NCBI GenBank assembly: GCA_964545245.1
Contig: CAZJFC010000025.1
Span: 1 to 26,373 of the forward strand
DNA: 26,373 nt
Source of the DNA: CAZJFC01 sp964545245
GTDB taxonomy: Bacteria > Pseudomonadota > Alphaproteobacteria > Rickettsiales > 21-14-0-20-44-7
Reading direction: 5' to 3'
The notes under the pieces were generated by a model. That model saw nothing but the letters and a program-made list of their open reading frames with translations, was not told where the DNA came from and did not search any database. The position numbers and the translations under genes are program-made. Positions 1-8,627 of the stretch are shown here, piece after piece. The number at the start of each line of letters is the position of its first letter. Within the stretch, counting starts at the first letter, position 1.

Positions 1-24
1 ATAGGCGGGGGTCTTAACCTAAGG

Positions 25-42
25 TTCCCGCCTGGGCGGGAA
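25..42. repeat. Short GC-rich palindrome, TTCCCGCC-TG-GGCGGGAA
   Basis: A perfect 8-bp inverted repeat with a 2-nt loop, followed by ATGAC. It matches the dispersed 'GTCATTCCCGCC.GGCGGGAA' palindrome common in intergenic DNA of many proteobacteria. Its role here is unknown; it may be a hairpin beyond the dehydratase gene end. Confidence 0.6.
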
Positions 43-135
43 TGACAATTAAGAACAATAACTTAGCTACGGCTGAATCGTATAATCATTATTATGGAAA
101 ATAATTGCGTAATCAGGGTTGGGGTGTAAACATAG

Positions 136-221
136 CGTCATTGCGAGCGAACATCGTGAGCGCGGCAATCCAGACTGGCCAGACTGGATTACTTCGTCGG
201 CGTTGCCTCCTCGCAATGACG
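136..221. repeat. 86-bp dispersed palindromic element
   Basis: The ends are perfect 12-bp inverted repeats, CGTCATTGCGAG (136-147) and CTCGCAATGACG (210-221). The interior contains the complementary pieces CAATCCAG and CTGGATTA around a TGGCCA centre. The layout resembles the non-autonomous palindromic repeats scattered in alphaproteobacterial genomes. It lies 15 bp past the stop of the minus-strand dehydratase gene, so it may also fold as a 3' hairpin in that transcript. Confidence 0.75.
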
Positions 222-236
222 TAGCGCAAATGCAGA

Positions 237-1238
237 CTATAACAACGGAACCGACTCCAGATAATTCTGCTGCCATATTGCCCGGTGGGATTCCGGGTCG
301 ATATTCCCGCCGGAAAGCATAACCAGCGCAACCTGATTTTTTTGCTGTGACTTAAGCCATTCAAACGCGCCGGCCATTGCAACTGCCGAAGTCGGCTCCA
401 CTGAAACCTTAAGCAGATGCGCCAGCCATTGCGTCCAGTAAATAATCTGCTCCTCGCTGGCTTCATAAAATCCGTCGATCTGCCTCAAATAACTGAACGT
501 GCGCTCCGAAACCGCGTGGCTGCGCGCACCGTCCGCGATTGTTTTCGGTGACTCGTTAAACCTGAATATCTCCCCGGATTTATATGATTGTGCGGCATCA
601 TTGCCCAAAAGCGGCTCAACGGCATAGGTTTTGCTCCCCGGACTCAGGAGCTTTGCCGCAAGGTAAGTTCCCGACATCCAGCCGCCACCGCCGCAGGTTG
701 CAAAGATGGCATTGGGCGCAATATCCCTGTCCTTAAGCTCCGCCAGTGCTTCATAACAGGCAGTTCCCTGTCCGGCGATTATCATGTCATTGTCAAACGG
801 ATGGAGGAAATAAGCGCCATTCTTTTCCGCCTCGGCGCAATATGCTTCGGCTTCCTGCCGCGTTTCGGTAATCACCACCTCCGCGCCATAGCTTTTTGTG
901 GCCTGAATCTTGATTTTCGAGGCGATCTTCGGCAGGACGATCTTACATTTAACCCCAACCATTCCGCAGGCAAGCGCCACCGCCTGCGCGTGGTTGCCGG
1001 AGCTGAACGCAATGACCGATTCCGGCAGCCTCCCCTGCTCTTTCATACTAAGCAAGGCATTCAGCGCCCCGCGTGCCTTGAATGCCCCGGTTTTCTGGAA
1101 CCCTTCAAACTTGAACAGGATGCGGCTTCCCAGCCATGAGTTCAGTATCGAGGATTCAAGAAGCGGGGTTTTGTTTATATATCCGGCAATACGCTCATAC
1201 GCGGATTTTATGGCTTCTGGCGGTATCTGCTGCGGCAT
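237..1238 (-). CDS. PLP-dependent threonine/serine dehydratase family protein
   Basis: A 333-residue fold-type II PLP enzyme that probably deaminates L-threonine or L-serine to the 2-oxo acid and ammonia in the cytoplasm. Visible motifs are the PLP-lysine segment GAFKARGA (Lys54), SSGNHAQ (79-85), the glycine-rich phosphate loop CGGGGWMSG (182-190) and SGGN near the C terminus (309-312). It has no C-terminal ACT regulatory domain, so it resembles the short catabolic dehydratase/serine racemase branch rather than the long biosynthetic IlvA. The phosphate loop reads WM where LI is usual, and EPTSAV replaces the usual EPSGA, so the substrate is uncertain. The start codon lies 1 bp after the stop of the upstream YoaK-like gene, which implies co-transcription. 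Confidence 0.9.
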   Translation of the reverse strand: MPQQIPPEAIKSAYERIAGYINKTPLLESSILNSWLGSRILFKFEGFQKTGAFKARGALNALLSMKEQGRLPESVIAFSSGNHAQAVALACGMVGVKCKIVLPKIASKIKIQATKSYGAEVVITETRQEAEAYCAEAEKNGAYFLHPFDNDMIIAGQGTACYEALAELKDRDIAPNAIFATCGGGGWMSGTYLAAKLLSPGSKTYAVEPLLGNDAAQSYKSGEIFRFNESPKTIADGARSHAVSERTFSYLRQIDGFYEASEEQIIYWTQWLAHLLKVSVEPTSAVAMAGAFEWLKSQQKNQVALVMLSGGNIDPESHRAIWQQNYLESVPLL

Positions 1239-1239
1239 T

Positions 1240-2001
1240 TTACTCTCTTTTCCTTTCTTTCCTTTTTTTATGAAGACTGCTCAAATCGTCAAATATCGGC
1301 ACAATTGCAAGCACCGCAAGCAAAATCGAGAAAGGTATAGTCGCCGTGAAACCAATCTTCTGGAAAAGCAACGCGCCGATTATCCCGCCCAGTATGAACG
1401 AAAACAGCAGCGAAAGGTTCACCCGCAGCTTCATGCCGCGAACCGGGATGCTGTCATCATGCATACCGCGGGAATAAAGGAACCGGCCAATTTCAATGCC
1501 GATATCAGTCACCAGCCCCGTCACATGGGTTGTGCGGATATTATAATTCGAAACCTTGGTGATGATCGCGTTCTGCAGCCCCATGATAAAGCAAAGCAAC
1601 GCCACCGTCAGGCTCACCGCAAGGCCGAAATCATGGGTGATGTTCACCGCGAAAAGGCCGAAAAACAGCAGCAGGTATGATTCCAGCATTATCGCCAGCG
1701 CGAACTGGCTGTTCAGGTGCCGCGCCTTCGCCCAATTGATTATGATGGTCGAAACAATTGCGCCGAAAATGAACGACAGCAGATATAAAAACGCTATCAG
1801 CGCACTGGCGAATTTGTTGAGGACTATATAATCTGCTATGGACGAAACAATCCCCGTCATATGCGAAGTATAAAAAGCCACCGCCAGGAACCCGCCCGCA
1901 TTGATCGCTCCTGCAATCAGGGCAAGGGTCAAACCAAGCTGGAAATCAGTTCTTGAGTCGCGGTTCTTGCCTGTAAGGCTCCTGAAAAAATTACGTGACA
2001 T
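1240..2001 (-). CDS. YoaK family (DUF1275) membrane protein
   Basis: A 253-residue integral inner-membrane protein with roughly six hydrophobic segments. The family hallmarks I recognise are the N-terminal helix with GAINAGGFLAV, followed by SHMTGIVSS, and the later QNAIITKVSNYNIRTTHVTG region, which carries the TTHVTG element typical of YoaK/DUF1275 proteins. The C terminus is short and strongly basic (KKRKERKRE), probably cytoplasmic. Function in the family is undefined; transport has been suggested but not shown. It is the first gene of a two-gene minus-strand unit with the dehydratase, 1 bp apart, which hints at a link to amino-acid metabolism. I see no strong Shine-Dalgarno sequence before the ATG. 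Confidence 0.85.
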   Translation of the reverse strand: MSRNFFRSLTGKNRDSRTDFQLGLTLALIAGAINAGGFLAVAFYTSHMTGIVSSIADYIVLNKFASALIAFLYLLSFIFGAIVSTIIINWAKARHLNSQFALAIMLESYLLLFFGLFAVNITHDFGLAVSLTVALLCFIMGLQNAIITKVSNYNIRTTHVTGLVTDIGIEIGRFLYSRGMHDDSIPVRGMKLRVNLSLLFSFILGGIIGALLFQKIGFTATIPFSILLAVLAIVPIFDDLSSLHKKRKERKRE

Positions 2002-2147
2002 AAATCACACCCGGAAAAGGTACTCGCAAAAAAGTTAGAGAAATTATTGAAATTCGGTTACATAATCCGCCTCCGGTGCCGCCTTGTCAAACTTATTCGC
2101 AGGATATTATTCAGCTTTTAACACTTTAGGGCTATAGTTGCGCTGTT

Positions 2148-3170
2148 ATGAATAAGGTAAGAGTTGTAATCAGTGATATCGGGCCGGGCAAGTTTTCAAG
2201 CTATATACCAATTACTTTAAGGGATATTTGCGGGGTGGACATTGCCGAAGTCGTGAATTCAGTCCCCCCTGAGCACGCCAACCAGCAAACCTCAACCGCG
2301 CAGATGCTGGTTGAGGCGGCACGTTCGCGCGCGCAGCAGGCAGACCTTATCATCATCACCGGCGGGGTTGACATCAACCCGCGCATTTACGGGCAGGAGC
2401 CGCACAAACAGACCGACCAGATACCGATGCTGAGCTGCCGCGATGAGGTTGAAACCGCGATGATACATACCGCGCTGGAATTCGATATCCCCATGATCCA
2501 GATATGCCGAGGATACCAGCTTGGGCTTGTGCTCATTGCCGGGGATGTGAACGGCGAAGATTTCAAATTCTGCCAGCACCTGCCCGATGTCACCAGCGCC
2601 GTCCACCGCGCCGAGTTCTTCACCAGCGGCAAGGAGATATTTTTCAACACGCAATATACGATAGATAATTTTTATGAGGATATGATGGCGGGCAGGAGAT
2701 CGCCAATGGCAGAGATGGAAAACCTGACGCATAAGGTGAAAATCTTTCCGGGGACGATTAAACATTACCTCTATAAGAGAGCGCTGGAAATTGAAGTGAA
2801 TGACAATGAACCGCTTATTATCGACGAACTGAGCAGCCATCATCAGGGTTTTGTCATCAACAAAAAACTTGCGATACCTAATAACCTGATCTGCTCCGCC
2901 CTCTCCCTAGCCGGGGATGAAGTGCCGATCCTCGAAGGCTATGAAGACCACAGCCGCTCGCTTTGCATCGGTTTCCAGTGGCACCCGGAAGTTAACGCCA
3001 GCGGGAGGATACGTGAAATTATGAAAATCATTCTGGATTACGCTGAATTCCGCAAGGAAAATAAGGGCGTGAAGTTTCAGGAATGGGCCAATATCAATGT
3101 TGGCTACAGCGCCGCCAAACAAAGTTACGCGCAAAAACTGCGCAATTTGTTCAAAAGGGTTACTGATTAA
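2148..3170 (+). CDS. Class I glutamine amidotransferase-like / gamma-glutamyl hydrolase (peptidase C26) protein
   Basis: A 340-residue cytosolic hydrolase of the PuuD-like peptidase C26 family, which cleaves gamma-glutamyl amide bonds. The TGGVDINP loop (71-78), the nucleophile in QICRGYQLG (Cys120), the HHQ element (SSHHQGF, 229-235) and the catalytic GFQWHPE (His279, Glu281) are all present in order, so it should be active. It is some 80 residues longer than PuuD. The extra length is mostly an insertion around residues 150-205 and a C-terminal tail after about 300. The gene is divergent from the yoaK-like gene across 146 bp. No polyamine-pathway partner lies nearby, so the physiological substrate is unknown. 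Confidence 0.85.
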   Translation: MNKVRVVISDIGPGKFSSYIPITLRDICGVDIAEVVNSVPPEHANQQTSTAQMLVEAARSRAQQADLIIITGGVDINPRIYGQEPHKQTDQIPMLSCRDEVETAMIHTALEFDIPMIQICRGYQLGLVLIAGDVNGEDFKFCQHLPDVTSAVHRAEFFTSGKEIFFNTQYTIDNFYEDMMAGRRSPMAEMENLTHKVKIFPGTIKHYLYKRALEIEVNDNEPLIIDELSSHHQGFVINKKLAIPNNLICSALSLAGDEVPILEGYEDHSRSLCIGFQWHPEVNASGRIREIMKIILDYAEFRKENKGVKFQEWANINVGYSAAKQSYAQKLRNLFKRVTD

Positions 3171-3194
3171 AAACCCCCGGTTTAATGCTTGCGT

Positions 3195-3704
3195 TTAATG
3201 CTGGTGGGTTTCCTCCAGATCCGTTTCCGCGCAGATATTTTTTCCATCATAAACATAATCGGAAACATGCGTTGTTTCGTTCTGCATATGCTTTGGCATC
3301 TGCGCCGCTACCTTCTGGGAACATTCGTGCAGTTTCTTCAATACCGGGTCATTATAAATGCGCTTGGTGTATTCCTTCGCCTCGCTCGTGGCTTTTTTCC
3401 AGTCACCCGCTTCGCACAACGCCATTATCTTCTGCTCAATTTTTTCATTCTCCCCGGCGAGCTTTTCGTAATAGCTTTCCTCAATATTCGCCTCGTTAAA
3501 ACATTCCTGCAGTTCATCCGCCGCCTCAAGCGCCTGCTGCATCGCCTGCATATCCTGCTCGGACGGGCCTTTATAGTTTTTCATCTGCTCAAGCATCTCA
3601 GGGGTGACGCCATAACCCTCCCCTTCCGCCGCAGCTTCATTGCCATACAAAAACGGTACTAGTAGAATATTTACAATGATGAATTTAACGCCGCGCATTT
3701 GCAT
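3195..3704 (-). CDS. Small secreted hypothetical protein, helical
   Basis: I do not recognise a family. The first 25 or so residues (basic MQMRGVK, then a hydrophobic core, then EAAA) look like a signal peptide, so the product is probably periplasmic or secreted. The mature part is about 145 residues, highly charged and predicted by eye to be mostly helical, with Glu/Lys/Gln-rich stretches. Four cysteines (in ELQECF, MALCEA, LHECSQ, KNICAE) could form two disulfides. It converges on the C26 hydrolase gene with 24 bp between stops. An internal Met two codons on (MRGVK) is an equally possible start; no clear Shine-Dalgarno sequence decides. Confidence 0.65.
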   Translation of the reverse strand: MQMRGVKFIIVNILLVPFLYGNEAAAEGEGYGVTPEMLEQMKNYKGPSEQDMQAMQQALEAADELQECFNEANIEESYYEKLAGENEKIEQKIMALCEAGDWKKATSEAKEYTKRIYNDPVLKKLHECSQKVAAQMPKHMQNETTHVSDYVYDGKNICAETDLEETHQH

Positions 3705-3793
3705 ACCATAAATTATTGCCGTTGAATAATATAGGATATCCGCTGATATGCAAGAACGGTTTGGCGGGGTGTTGCAGACGCTATGCGAACCTG

Positions 3794-4444
3794 CTAGGCG
3801 CTATCCTGACCGGAGGACGATAACCCGCCGCCGCCCATACCTATGCCGACACCTACCCCGGCACCCATGCCCATACCTCCTCCCCCGCCTCCACCCTTGC
3901 GGCTGCCGCCCTTTCCGCCCTCATCCTTGCCGCGTCCACCGGAACCGGAGGGCCGCACCGGGCCTTGCATCGGAATCTCAAGGTCAGGCGGAATGGGGTC
4001 GAGGTCCAGCGCCTCACGGATGAAATCGCGTAATGTGACTACCAGTTCATGTGTATGGACGGTGTGACCGGCAACCAGCTCGCGGGCCGCACGCTCGGCA
4101 AGGCGGACATGCGTTTCCGTCCCCAGAAGGATGATGTCGGACAACGCCGCCTCGACTGCATCGCGGATGCGCCGCGTGCGGTCTGAGCCTGCGCTTTCCG
4201 CAGGCAGGTCGCGCAGATGCGCAGGGTTGACAGTCAGGTCGCCGGTGAAGGAACCGCCAAGGGTTTTATAGGCCGCTATCAGAGTCCGCAGGCGCTCGTT
4301 GATTTGCCGGTTCATGCGCTCGCGCCGCTGCTGGATGGTCGCCATTATCAGCAGGCGCACGCCAACCCCTATAAGGGTCACCAGCCCAAGACCGATCAAG
4401 GTCACCAACAGGCCATGCCATGAAGTGAAATCTATATTACGCAT
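3794..4444 (-). CDS. Membrane-anchored hypothetical protein with Gly-rich tail
   Basis: A 216-residue protein of unknown function. One N-terminal transmembrane helix (about residues 10-34) is followed by a basic, Arg-rich cytosolic segment (QQRRERMNRQINERLRTL), a helical middle domain (about 40-150) and a low-complexity C terminus from about residue 165 made almost only of Gly, Lys, Met and Val. The middle domain includes the regular helical region ARELVAGHTVHTHELVVTLR. The ATG has GAGG four bases upstream, which supports this start. It stands alone. The Gly-rich tail makes the plus-strand shadow of this region look like a proline-rich protein, which I reject. Confidence 0.7.
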   Translation of the reverse strand: MRNIDFTSWHGLLVTLIGLGLVTLIGVGVRLLIMATIQQRRERMNRQINERLRTLIAAYKTLGGSFTGDLTVNPAHLRDLPAESAGSDRTRRIRDAVEAALSDIILLGTETHVRLAERAARELVAGHTVHTHELVVTLRDFIREALDLDPIPPDLEIPMQGPVRPSGSGGRGKDEGGKGGSRKGGGGGGGMGMGAGVGVGIGMGGGGLSSSGQDSA

Positions 4445-4721
4445 GGAACCTCATTTTCCTTATAGTTTGAACTTGCTTAGCAAATAGCGGTGCTGCCAGT
4501 ATAGGGCGGACAAGGCTCCAGTCAATTTTGCTGTTTTGAGGCGAAATAATCATTAATTATGAAATTCCCTGGCTTTTAATTGTCCCCTTATTACAATAAA
4601 TCTTCATATAATTCGCATAATCAGGCAATTATATACTGCCCATTTCCAGTTATTATTTCCCTTTTAAGTTTATATTAATCAATACTCTGCTTAATCAACA
4701 TATTATTATGATTAGGTATTT

Positions 4722-6722
4722 ATGAAAAACTCCCTGAAAAAATTACTTCTTACATCATCAATGGTGCAATTGATCGCGCTGCCTGCACTCGCGGAAGATC
4801 ACAAGAAATGGGATGCACAGTTTGAGTTGGAGTTAAAAGCGGGAACAGAGGGCCGTAACATGGTGATCCCGAAATTCCTTATTCCGGTTTATCAGGATAA
4901 TAATTCAATGCTATTCACCGATATACGCACCCGTCAGGATAATGAAGACAGTGAAGAATATAATTTAGGTATCGGCTATCGCCAAATAATCGACAACGAC
5001 TGGATAGTCGGCGGTTATGGGTTCTATGACCACTTAAGAACACCAAATAATAATGATTTTTCACAGGTCACATTTGGTCTGGAAGCTTTATCTGAAAATA
5101 CTGACATAAGAACCAATATCTATATCCCTGAAAGCGATGAAAAAATAATCGCCAGTGGCGGAAGCCTGCTGGTTTCAGGCGGCAACATCGGGTTGATCGG
5201 CACGACTGAAGCCGCGCTTGCCGGCTTTGATGCGGAAATCGGCCAGAAACTTCCTGTCGATGGCATGGATCTTCGGATATATGGCGGCGGATATCATTTT
5301 GGAAAGAGCGGCTATGAATCCGTTACCGGCCCGCGAGGCAGGATTGAGCTTGCCTTGAATGACGATCATGTCGATATGCCTATCGAGGGAATGGAATTCA
5401 CTTTCGGCCTTGAAGTGCAACATGATGAGCCAAGAGGCTCACAGGGTTTTGCCCTGCTGGAAGTAAAAATTCCGTTTGGCTTCCATAATAATTCAAAACG
5501 CAGCCAGCTCACGCCGCTTGAACGCAGGATGACAAAATTCATCGAGCGCGACGTTGACGTTGTGACCAGGGACGACAAGCTTGAGGCTGTCAGCACCAAC
5601 GGCATCATGGTTGATAATTACGTGATTGTAGACGCTAACGATGCCTTGGCGGAGGAAGTTGCCAAAGCGGGAACAAATTCCCTGGTAATTATTGATGGCA
5701 GCGCCGGGACATTAACCCCTGATGAAGTTGTCAACATGCAAGCGGGGCAAGTGATATATGGGGGCGGCAGCCAGGTAACTTTCACAGGGGTAAAATCCGG
5801 CAAAACCGTTTCCCATGATTTCGCCGGAACCAGACCGACCATTGACGGAACCAATACCGGCGGCGCGACCTTTTATATGGGAGAGGACGGCACTTCGATT
5901 AATAACGTAGATATTGAGAATTCGCCGTTCTACGCAATTTACGCACGTTATGGCGATAATATCAGTATTGATAATGTTGACGTCGCAAACTCGCTTTACG
6001 CAATAGTGCTTGCCAATGATGTTAGTAATGTAAGGGTTACCGATATTGACATAACAGGCGGTTCTTTTGGCATTAGCGGCGTATACAGCTCCGGCCCGAA
6101 CATAACATTCGATGATATAACCATTACCAATGTCAGTGGGAACGCTATGGATTTCACTGATTTCAACGGAATAACCGCAACGAATGTTACAATAACTAAC
6201 GCAGGCAATTTTGCCCTTATGACGGTTGCCTCAGCAGGCAACAGCTATAGTGATTTTACCATTACGGGCACAGGTGGCACCACTGTTGTTATGCTTCATC
6301 GCAACACGGATTTAACTTTCACAGACAGCACGATATCCGGCGGCAGCACCGATGGCCTGAGTATAGCTCGCGGAAGCTATACAATTTCAAATGTGGATAT
6401 AGAGGATAGCGGCAGGGATGCAGTGGTAATAGGGGATGATTCTGATCCTACGGATGTTGCGCTAAATAATGTGACCATAACCAATGCCGCAAGGCATGGT
6501 ATTTATACGGAGGCAACGTTCGCAGGCATAACTCTTGAAGTTAACAACACTACTATAAACGGTGCCGGCGGAGATGCTTTCCTTCTTGAGCAAATACTTG
6601 GCGACATAACCGTTTCAGGCGCAGGAAACACCGTAACCGGTGTCATCGGCGGCTCTGAATGTAACGCTCCATTCGGGGTTACTGGCAGCCTGAGTTATAA
6701 TACGGTAAGCACCTGCCCTTAA
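4722..6722 (+). CDS. Inverse autotransporter (intimin/invasin-type barrel) with beta-helix-like passenger
   Basis: A 666-residue surface protein. A signal peptide ends at ALA24. Residues about 30-270 resemble the inverse-autotransporter beta domain; the most diagnostic segment is GGYGFYDHLRTPNNNDF at 97-113, close to the family pattern 'GGYxFYDxxRTxxxNxFxQ'. This domain forms an outer-membrane pore through which the C-terminal passenger is exported. Residues about 290-640 consist of degenerate 20-25-residue units rich in the pattern I-x-N-V-x-I and T-I-T-N, as in right-handed beta-helices. Known passengers of this class are usually Ig-like, so this one is unusual. An adhesin role is inferred. 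Two cysteines near the C terminus (SECNA, STCP) could close the last rungs. The 277-bp leader region upstream is very AT-rich; no single promoter stands out. Confidence 0.8.
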   Translation: MKNSLKKLLLTSSMVQLIALPALAEDHKKWDAQFELELKAGTEGRNMVIPKFLIPVYQDNNSMLFTDIRTRQDNEDSEEYNLGIGYRQIIDNDWIVGGYGFYDHLRTPNNNDFSQVTFGLEALSENTDIRTNIYIPESDEKIIASGGSLLVSGGNIGLIGTTEAALAGFDAEIGQKLPVDGMDLRIYGGGYHFGKSGYESVTGPRGRIELALNDDHVDMPIEGMEFTFGLEVQHDEPRGSQGFALLEVKIPFGFHNNSKRSQLTPLERRMTKFIERDVDVVTRDDKLEAVSTNGIMVDNYVIVDANDALAEEVAKAGTNSLVIIDGSAGTLTPDEVVNMQAGQVIYGGGSQVTFTGVKSGKTVSHDFAGTRPTIDGTNTGGATFYMGEDGTSINNVDIENSPFYAIYARYGDNISIDNVDVANSLYAIVLANDVSNVRVTDIDITGGSFGISGVYSSGPNITFDDITITNVSGNAMDFTDFNGITATNVTITNAGNFALMTVASAGNSYSDFTITGTGGTTVVMLHRNTDLTFTDSTISGGSTDGLSIARGSYTISNVDIEDSGRDAVVIGDDSDPTDVALNNVTITNAARHGIYTEATFAGITLEVNNTTINGAGGDAFLLEQILGDITVSGAGNTVTGVIGGSECNAPFGVTGSLSYNTVSTCP

Positions 6723-6733
6723 TAGCAGGTTTT
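6711..6733 (+). terminator. Candidate Rho-independent terminator after the surface-protein gene
   Basis: ACCTGC (6711-6716) pairs with GCAGGT (6725-6730) across an 8-nt loop and runs into TTTT. The stem starts inside the last codons and spans the stop codon. Six base pairs and a short T-run make it plausible rather than certain. Confidence 0.5.
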
Positions 6734-7036
6734 CTGATTTACTTAATTGAATGTTCCGGCTTGCGCTGATTTTTCAATTTTCGAACCTAACGAACCCTTG
6801 AATGAGATTCGAACCCAGCGGATTGAAGCCGCTTCTATATCAAATGGCGGCGCGTATTGGACGGTTTGCGAACCTGCCAGCAGACAAGATTGCTTATATT
6901 TCAAATGCCTATACCAAATGTGTTTTTGAAGAGAGCTTGTAAACAGTTAGCCTGACATTTTTGCAGATGCAACCAATAAAATCTTGCGCATTTTCAACTA
7001 AAAACATAAACTCAACTAATAAAATATGGAGAGAGC
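6734..7036. other. AT-rich intergenic stretch without a convincing gene
   Basis: About 300 bp between the surface-protein gene and the lipoprotein gene. The hexamer CGAACC occurs four times at uneven spacing (6782, 6791, 6810, 6869). I see no paired arms that would make it a tRNA remnant, and no ORF with protein-like composition. The last 20 bases hold the GGAGAG ribosome-binding site of the next gene. Confidence 0.5.
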
Positions 7037-7561
7037 ATGACTAATTTGCATAAATTATTTTTATCTTTAAGCATAATTCTGATTTTAAACGCTTGCGTGA
7101 ATTCCCCAGTTTATCTAGCTGGTAACAAAGATGCTGCTGGAAAGCAGCAAGGCCCTTACACAATTTACAGCAAAGCCAATAATATGGTTCTTGGCAAAGG
7201 CCAGTTCCGCGATGGCCATCCTGATGGTGCGTGGACGCTATGGAATAATGCTGGCTTAAAAGTTGCCGAACTAAATTACAAATATGGTTTGATAGATGGT
7301 GAATACAAAATTTATTTCACAGACCAGAGGCCAGAAGACGTAAATAAACTGGCAAGCAAAGGTCATTTAATCAATGGTAAATTAGGTGGCGGTGTGTTCG
7401 AAGCCTACGATGTTAAAGGTAGTCTTATAACCAGATTTACAGTTGAAAATGATAGGGTGGCAGAAGTGCTTTATGGTGATCCAACTATTGCTTACAAACA
7501 ATTAGCAACTGAAATCAGGATTTTACAAATTGATAACGCACGTGTCCTTGGAAGAATCTAA
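7037..7561 (+). CDS. Lipoprotein with YwqK/MORN-like repeats
   Basis: A 174-residue predicted lipoprotein: short basic N terminus, hydrophobic core, lipobox LNAC with the lipidated Cys20. Residues about 36-95 carry the 'GPYTIY..G.G.F..G.PDG.WTLW...G.K..E..Y..G..DGEYKIY' periodicity of YwqK/MORN-type repeats, usually protein- or membrane-contact surfaces. GGAGAG stands 6 nt before the ATG. It is followed 16 nt later by another secreted-protein gene, so the two probably form one operon. The base composition is clearly more AT-rich than the genes before and after this 3-kb segment. No specific function can be given; some YwqK-like proteins are annotated as antitoxins, which the lipobox argues against here. 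Confidence 0.7.
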   Translation: MTNLHKLFLSLSIILILNACVNSPVYLAGNKDAAGKQQGPYTIYSKANNMVLGKGQFRDGHPDGAWTLWNNAGLKVAELNYKYGLIDGEYKIYFTDQRPEDVNKLASKGHLINGKLGGGVFEAYDVKGSLITRFTVENDRVAEVLYGDPTIAYKQLATEIRILQIDNARVLGRI

Positions 7562-7577
7562 TATAAGGTAGGAAGTA

Positions 7578-8249
7578 ATGACATACTCACATAGATTTTA
7601 CTATTTATTGATAGCATTTTTCTTGGTGCTGAATGCAGGTGTATCAGCAAATGCACTGGAGCTTAATGATACATATTTTTTAACAGTAAAATCTGTGCCT
7701 GATAGAGCCTCAATTAAACTGAGTGAATGCACTACCTTCCAAAGTGTTTTTCCAAATTATAGCAGTATAAATGAGTTTGTATCTGTACATAAATGCGTTG
7801 TAACAGAGGAAGGAAAATATAATTCAAGTGTAGTTGTTGATTGTCCAGGTTCAGATCCGATCCCCGATACATACTATTTTGCCCCAAAAGATGTTTGTGA
7901 ACTGCAATTTCTTAACTTGAGTCAATTCAATACTCCAGAAAAGGCACAGTTACTAAAAGAATCGCTAAATGAGCCATGGTTCATGATTCAGCTAACTGGG
8001 GACGCGGATAAGAACTTTACTGTAAGTGAATGCCAGACATCACCTTACAAGGATCCTGACGAAGTAACCGCAGGCGGCAGATGTCATGTGGTTAATGCAA
8101 ATGAAGTATCTAAACTGTATGACTGCGATAGTTCCGAAGGGCATTTCCTAACCTATGGTTTTATACGCAGCAAAAAAATGTGCGAAACAATGCATCCAAC
8201 TTTAATTTACGGCTTAAAGCAAAATGGCGGTAAGCAAAAAAGCCGATAG
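7578..8249 (+). CDS. Secreted protein with two tandem four-cysteine units
   Basis: A 223-residue protein with no family I recognise. A signal peptide of about 26 residues ends at ANA, so the mature protein is exported. The mature part contains exactly eight cysteines in two groups of four: 51, 73, 89, 107 and 152, 169, 183, 202. The flanking residues also match between groups (LSEC with VSEC; HKCVV with GRCHVV; VVDC with LYDC; KDVCE with KKMCE), so the protein looks like an ancient internal duplication, with each unit probably held by two disulfides. The AGGAAG ribosome-binding site is good. It lies 16 nt behind the lipoprotein gene and shares its AT-rich composition. Confidence 0.7.
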   Translation: MTYSHRFYYLLIAFFLVLNAGVSANALELNDTYFLTVKSVPDRASIKLSECTTFQSVFPNYSSINEFVSVHKCVVTEEGKYNSSVVVDCPGSDPIPDTYYFAPKDVCELQFLNLSQFNTPEKAQLLKESLNEPWFMIQLTGDADKNFTVSECQTSPYKDPDEVTAGGRCHVVNANEVSKLYDCDSSEGHFLTYGFIRSKKMCETMHPTLIYGLKQNGGKQKSR

Positions 8250-8266
8250 CAAAGCAGATTTTTGTT

Positions 8267-8578
8267 TTATTCGTGATTGCTATTGTATTTGCGTGCATAA
8301 TCTGCTTCTGGGCTTTGAGGGTATGACTGCAAGATCATATTATAAACATATTTAGCCGAATACACATCACCTTTCGCTTCATGAGAACGTGCAAGAATAT
8401 ATAAACTACGGAGTTCATCTGGAGAATTTTTTGGGCTAGCCTTAAGTGCAAGCTTTGCATTAGCAATTGCCCCATCGTAGTCTCCTGTGTCATAAGCTAC
8501 TGTTGCCATACCCCTTAAAGAGTTTGAACAACCCGAAAATGCTACGGCTAAAAATAAAATTAAATAGAATTTTTTCAT
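8267..8578 (-). CDS. Small TPR-like lipoprotein
   Basis: A 103-residue predicted lipoprotein with lipobox FSGC (Cys17) after a typical hydrophobic signal. The mature part holds about two tetratricopeptide-like helix pairs (AYDTGDYDGAIANAKLAL, then YILARSHEAKGDVYSAKYVY). Such small TPR lipoproteins usually act as periplasmic scaffolds. GGAG sits 7 nt before the ATG. The gene converges on the cysteine-rich secreted protein gene with only 17 bp between stops. It follows a decayed nuclease gene on the same strand but is probably transcribed on its own. Confidence 0.7.
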   Translation of the reverse strand: MKKFYLILFLAVAFSGCSNSLRGMATVAYDTGDYDGAIANAKLALKASPKNSPDELRSLYILARSHEAKGDVYSAKYVYNMILQSYPQSPEADYARKYNSNHE

Positions 8579-8627
8579 AATGTCTCCAATTTGCGATACT
8601 CAATTTAATTTGCTAATAGGTATAATA

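Noticed and set aside
1994..2009. CRP/FNR-like dyad CGTGA-N6-TCACA
   Set aside because: It lies across the start codon of the yoaK-like gene. One imperfect match of this short pattern is expected by chance, and no promoter elements line up with it.
3748..4067. Proline-rich plus-strand frames
   Set aside because: They are the reverse reading of the Gly-rich tail of the minus-strand membrane protein, which has a proper start and membrane segment.
6782..6874. Four CGAACC hexamers that look like T-loop pieces of a tRNA
   Set aside because: No 5-bp arms pair around any of them, and no acceptor or anticodon stem can be drawn.
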